Positions 59,841 through 64,000 of a DNA stretch of 64,000 nucleotides are shown here, one piece after another; position 1 is the stretch's first letter, and every line of letters starts with the position of its first letter. The notes beneath the pieces are model-generated. The model ran no database searches, was not told the origin of the DNA, and worked only from the letters and a program-made list of their open reading frames with translations. The DNA comes from Pseudomonadota bacterium. Its GTDB lineage: Bacteria > Pseudomonadota > Gammaproteobacteria > Steroidobacterales > Steroidobacteraceae. The stretch is from NCBI GenBank assembly GCA_018241425.1, contig JAFEDU010000003.1:186001-250000 (forward strand), written 5' to 3'. The position numbers and the translations under genes are program-made.

Positions 59841-60440
59841 TCAGTCGCCGACGCGGATCACCAGGGCGTCCACGTCCGCGGCCTGCAGCTGCTTGCGCAC
59901 CTTGTTGAGTTCGTCGAGGTTGCTGATCGGTCCGACGCGCACGCGGTGCCAGACGTCGGCGTCCACCGCGACGCGCTGCACCTTGGCCTCCACGCCCTGC
60001 AGGGCGAGCTGCGCCTTCACGCGGTTGGCGTCCGATTCGTTGCGGTAGGAGCCGGCCTGCAGCACGTACACCCCGGGGCGCTCGATCTTGGCGGCGGCCG
60101 GCTGGTCGCGCTTGACGTCCTTGTCCTTCTCCGGGACCACCACCTCGAAGTTGGGCAGCATCTCGTAGAAGTCGTACTTCTCCGAGGTCTTGCCCGAGCC
60201 CGGGCCGGTGACGTCGTTGTCCGCGCGCGCGCTGCGATGCGGTTCCGGCCGCGGCGTGTCGGGCGCGTCGGTGGCCTTGTGGACGCGCGCGTTGTACCAG
60301 GCGAAGGCGACCCCCGCGAACGCGATGCCGGCGAGCGCGCCGTAGGCGAACTCGCGCAGGCCGCGCACCGGCAGGTTGCGGCCGCGGGCGCTCTTGTAGT
60401 CGCGCGCGGTGAGTTTGGAACTGCGTTGTCCGGCGGCCAC
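59841..60440 (-). CDS. SPOR-domain protein
   Basis: 199 residues from the chosen GTG, which has AAGGG (over the argS stop) six bases upstream. A basic cytoplasmic N terminus leads to one membrane helix (about 31-49), a charged linker, and a C-terminal SPOR domain (about 122-199: GVYVLQAGSYRNESDANRVKAQLALQG, VRVGPISNLDELNKVRKQLQ). SPOR domains bind denuded glycan strands at the septum, so this is probably a FtsN-like or related cell-envelope protein. Position after argS is common for ftsN in gammaproteobacteria (priA-argS-ftsN type order), which supports that reading. Confidence 0.88.
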   Translation of the reverse strand: MAAGQRSSKLTARDYKSARGRNLPVRGLREFAYGALAGIAFAGVAFAWYNARVHKATDAPDTPRPEPHRSARADNDVTGPGSGKTSEKYDFYEMLPNFEVVVPEKDKDVKRDQPAAAKIERPGVYVLQAGSYRNESDANRVKAQLALQGVEAKVQRVAVDADVWHRVRVGPISNLDELNKVRKQLQAADVDALVIRVGD

Positions 60441-60448
60441 GTCGACCC

Positions 60449-62206
60449 TTACATGCTCGTGGGCGCGGACACGCCCAGGAGCCTCAGCCCGTTCTTCAGC
60501 ACCTGGGCAACGCCGAGCACCAGCGCGAGGCGTGCATCGCGCAGCGTCGCATCCTCCACGATGAAGGCGCTCGCGTTGTAGTAGGTGTGGAAGGTATTGG
60601 CGAGCTCGCGCAGGTAGTGCACCAGCGTGTGCGGCGTCCGGTTCACCGCGGCCTGCTCGAGGAACTCCGGGTAGCGCGTCAGGCTGCTGAGCACGGCCTG
60701 CTCCTGCGCCTCGGTCAGGCGCGCGACATTCGCAAGCCCGGCCTCGAGGTCGAAGTGAAGCCCCCGCGCGGCGAGCTGCTTCATGACGCTCGCCACGCGC
60801 GCGTGCGCGTACTGGATGTAATAGACCGGGTTCTCGTTGGTACGCGACTTCGCCAGCTCCAGGTCGAAGTCGAGCGGCTGGTCGTGGCTGCGCATCAGGT
60901 AGAAGAACCGGCAGGCATCGTTGCCGACCTCGGCCCGCAGCTGGCGCAGGGTCACGAACTGCGCCTCGCGCTTGCCCATCGGGATCTTCTCGGCGCCGCG
61001 GAACAGGCTCACGAACTGGATGAGGGTGGCCTCGAGGCAGTCGCCGGGCTGGCCCATGGCGATGAGGCCCGCGCGCACGCGCGCCACGTAACCGTGGTGG
61101 TCGGCGCCCAGCACGTCGATGAGGCGCTTGAAGCCGCGCTCGCACTTGGCGAGGTGATAGGCGATGTCGGAGGCGAAGTAGGTCTTCACCCCGTTCTCGC
61201 GCACCACCACGCGGTCCTTCTCGTCGCCGAACTCGGTGGCGCGGAACCACAGCGCGCCCTCGCGCCGCTCCAGCCGGCCCTGCTGCTCGAGCACGGCGAG
61301 CGCGTGGTCGATGGCGCCGCTCTCCCCGAGCGCGCGCTCGGAGGTCCAGTGATCGAACAGCACGCCGAACTCGGCCAGGTCCTCGCGGAGGTCGGCGAGC
61401 ATGTGCGCGAGGGCGAGGTTCAGCACCTGGCGGAAGCCGTCGACGCCGATGAGCTCGCGGCAGCGCGTGATCAGGGCATCGATGTAGGCCTCCTTGTCAC
61501 CGGCGGGCGCGTCCGCCGGCAGGCCCTCGAGCACGGCGGCGGCGCTGCGGTGCAGGCCCTGGCCGGCCTCGGCGCGCAGCTTCGCCGCCAGCGGTCGCAC
61601 GTACTCGCCGCGGTAGCCGTTCTCCGGGAAAGGCAGGGTCTCGCCGCAGATCTCCAGGTAGCGCACCCAGGTGCTGACGGCGAGGATGTCCATCTGCCGT
61701 CCGGCGTCGTTGATGTAGTACTCGCGCTCCACGGCGTAGCCGACCGCGGTCAGGATGTTGGCGAGCGTCGCCCCGTAGGCGGCCTGGCGCCCATGGCCGA
61801 CGTGCAGGGGACCGGTGGGATTGGCGGACACGAACTCCACCAGCACGCGCTCGCCCGCACCCATCCGGGACTCGCCGTAGGCGTCCCCCTGCGCGTGGAT
61901 CGCCGCGAGCTCGGAGGCGTAGGCCGCGCGCGCCAGGTGGAAGTTGATGAAGCCGGCGCCGGCCACCTCGGTGCGCTCGATGAGCGGGCTCGAGGGCAGC
62001 GCCTTGACGATCGCGGCGGCGAGTTCGCGCGGGTTCTTGCGGGCGGCCTTCGCCAGGCGCAGCGCCACGCTGGTGGCGAACTCGCCGTGGCCGGCATCGC
62101 GCGTGCGTTCGACCGTCACGGCGCCTGCCGGGGGCAGCTCAGCGAGGAGCGAGCCTTCCAGGGTCTTCAGTGCCGCGACCAAGAGCCGCTCGAGTTCCTG
62201 CTTCAA
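60449..62206 (-). CDS. argS: Arginyl-tRNA synthetase
   Basis: 585 residues. The HIGH motif is HVGHGR (SANPTGPLHVGHGR). The KMSKS region reads PMGKREAQFVTLRQL, the usual relaxed form of ArgRS. The N-terminal Add-1 domain and the C-terminal anticodon helices (NPVYYIQYAHARVASVMKQL; YNASAFIVEDATLRDARLALV) are present. It charges tRNA-Arg, needing the tRNA for activation. It follows priA by 76 bases and precedes the SPOR gene by eight. Confidence 0.96.
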   Translation of the reverse strand: MKQELERLLVAALKTLEGSLLAELPPAGAVTVERTRDAGHGEFATSVALRLAKAARKNPRELAAAIVKALPSSPLIERTEVAGAGFINFHLARAAYASELAAIHAQGDAYGESRMGAGERVLVEFVSANPTGPLHVGHGRQAAYGATLANILTAVGYAVEREYYINDAGRQMDILAVSTWVRYLEICGETLPFPENGYRGEYVRPLAAKLRAEAGQGLHRSAAAVLEGLPADAPAGDKEAYIDALITRCRELIGVDGFRQVLNLALAHMLADLREDLAEFGVLFDHWTSERALGESGAIDHALAVLEQQGRLERREGALWFRATEFGDEKDRVVVRENGVKTYFASDIAYHLAKCERGFKRLIDVLGADHHGYVARVRAGLIAMGQPGDCLEATLIQFVSLFRGAEKIPMGKREAQFVTLRQLRAEVGNDACRFFYLMRSHDQPLDFDLELAKSRTNENPVYYIQYAHARVASVMKQLAARGLHFDLEAGLANVARLTEAQEQAVLSSLTRYPEFLEQAAVNRTPHTLVHYLRELANTFHTYYNASAFIVEDATLRDARLALVLGVAQVLKNGLRLLGVSAPTSM

Positions 62207-62253
62207 AGCCTGTGTTTTCCGGCGGTGGTGAGCGCGAGCGCGCGAGTTTACCG

Positions 62254-62265
62254 AAAAGCGCTTTT
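62254..62265. repeat. 12-bp palindrome in the priA-argS gap
   Basis: AAAAGCGCTTTT is a perfect palindrome in the 76-base gap between the priA stop and the argS start. In RNA it would form only a short A-U/G-C hairpin. It could be a partial terminator or a protein site; nothing decides. Confidence 0.3.
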
Positions 62266-62282
62266 GCCGGGGGCGGGCTCTT

Positions 62283-64000
<1,718 letters not shown>

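Overview
The window is chromosomal DNA of a high-GC gammaproteobacterium. The housekeeping neighbourhoods (smg-topA, def-fmt-rsmB-DUF4390-ntrY-ntrX, priA-argS-SPOR, gspA/gspB, and a YtrA-type GntR regulator with its ABC transporter) point to the Xanthomonadales/Nevskiales/Steroidobacter part of the class. That placement is inferred from gene order and protein style, not computed. Genes are packed tightly, often with 4-base ATGA/GTGA overlaps, and GTG and TTG starts are common. I see no rRNA, tRNA, CRISPR array, insertion sequence, integrase or phage gene, so this looks like core chromosome rather than an island.

Layout. 1-2.2 kb (+): the end of an M20 amidohydrolase, a VOC protein and a Tlc-like MFS transporter. 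2.2-6.3 kb (-): a small secreted protein, then an unusual overlapping pair, a receiver-like/TM/repeat/TonB-C-terminal protein followed by a degenerate-receiver Ser/Thr kinase. 6.6-15.1 kb (-): a long same-strand run of mdh, fadE, a DUF3667 protein, a DUF4399 protein, dinB, gspA and gspB. 15.3-17.9 kb (+): a strong promoter with an overlapping palindrome, a 66-residue membrane peptide, a GntR/YtrA regulator, and an ABC ATPase and permease. 18.1-22.2 kb: a lipoprotein amidohydrolase (+) converging on a dioxygenase/MFS pair (-). 22.4-26.5 kb (+): dps, then an Mla-type lipid transporter in which the STAS protein is fused to the permease and a lipoprotein closes the operon.

26.4-32.2 kb (-): a GGDEF/EAL protein, an ABC-F ATPase and a phospholipase D-like protein. 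32.3-36.2 kb (-): prlC, an SH3-domain membrane protein and an HD-domain protein resembling cyclic-nucleotide phosphodiesterases. 36.3-42.6 kb: gor (+) converging on smg-topA-rlmJ-aroE (-). 42.9-51.7 kb: a LysM lipoprotein (-) diverging from def-fmt-rsmB-DUF4390-ntrY-ntrX and a TfoX-N protein (+). The NtrX here has lost the sigma-54 contact loop and key ATPase residues. 52-59.5 kb: an unrecognised secreted protein (+), a DUF2059 protein (-) and a three-gene RND efflux operon (-). 59.8-64 kb (-): priA (cut by the edge), argS and a SPOR protein.

Most of the window is ordinary core metabolism, translation, DNA maintenance and envelope biology. The most unusual part is the 2.8-6.3 kb pair, which joins receiver-like domains to a Ser/Thr kinase and to a TonB C-terminal domain. 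Secondary points of interest are the degenerate NtrX, the phosphodiesterase-like HD protein beside a c-di-GMP enzyme, the small peptide at the head of the YtrA operon, and the absence of dprA from its usual place next to smg.
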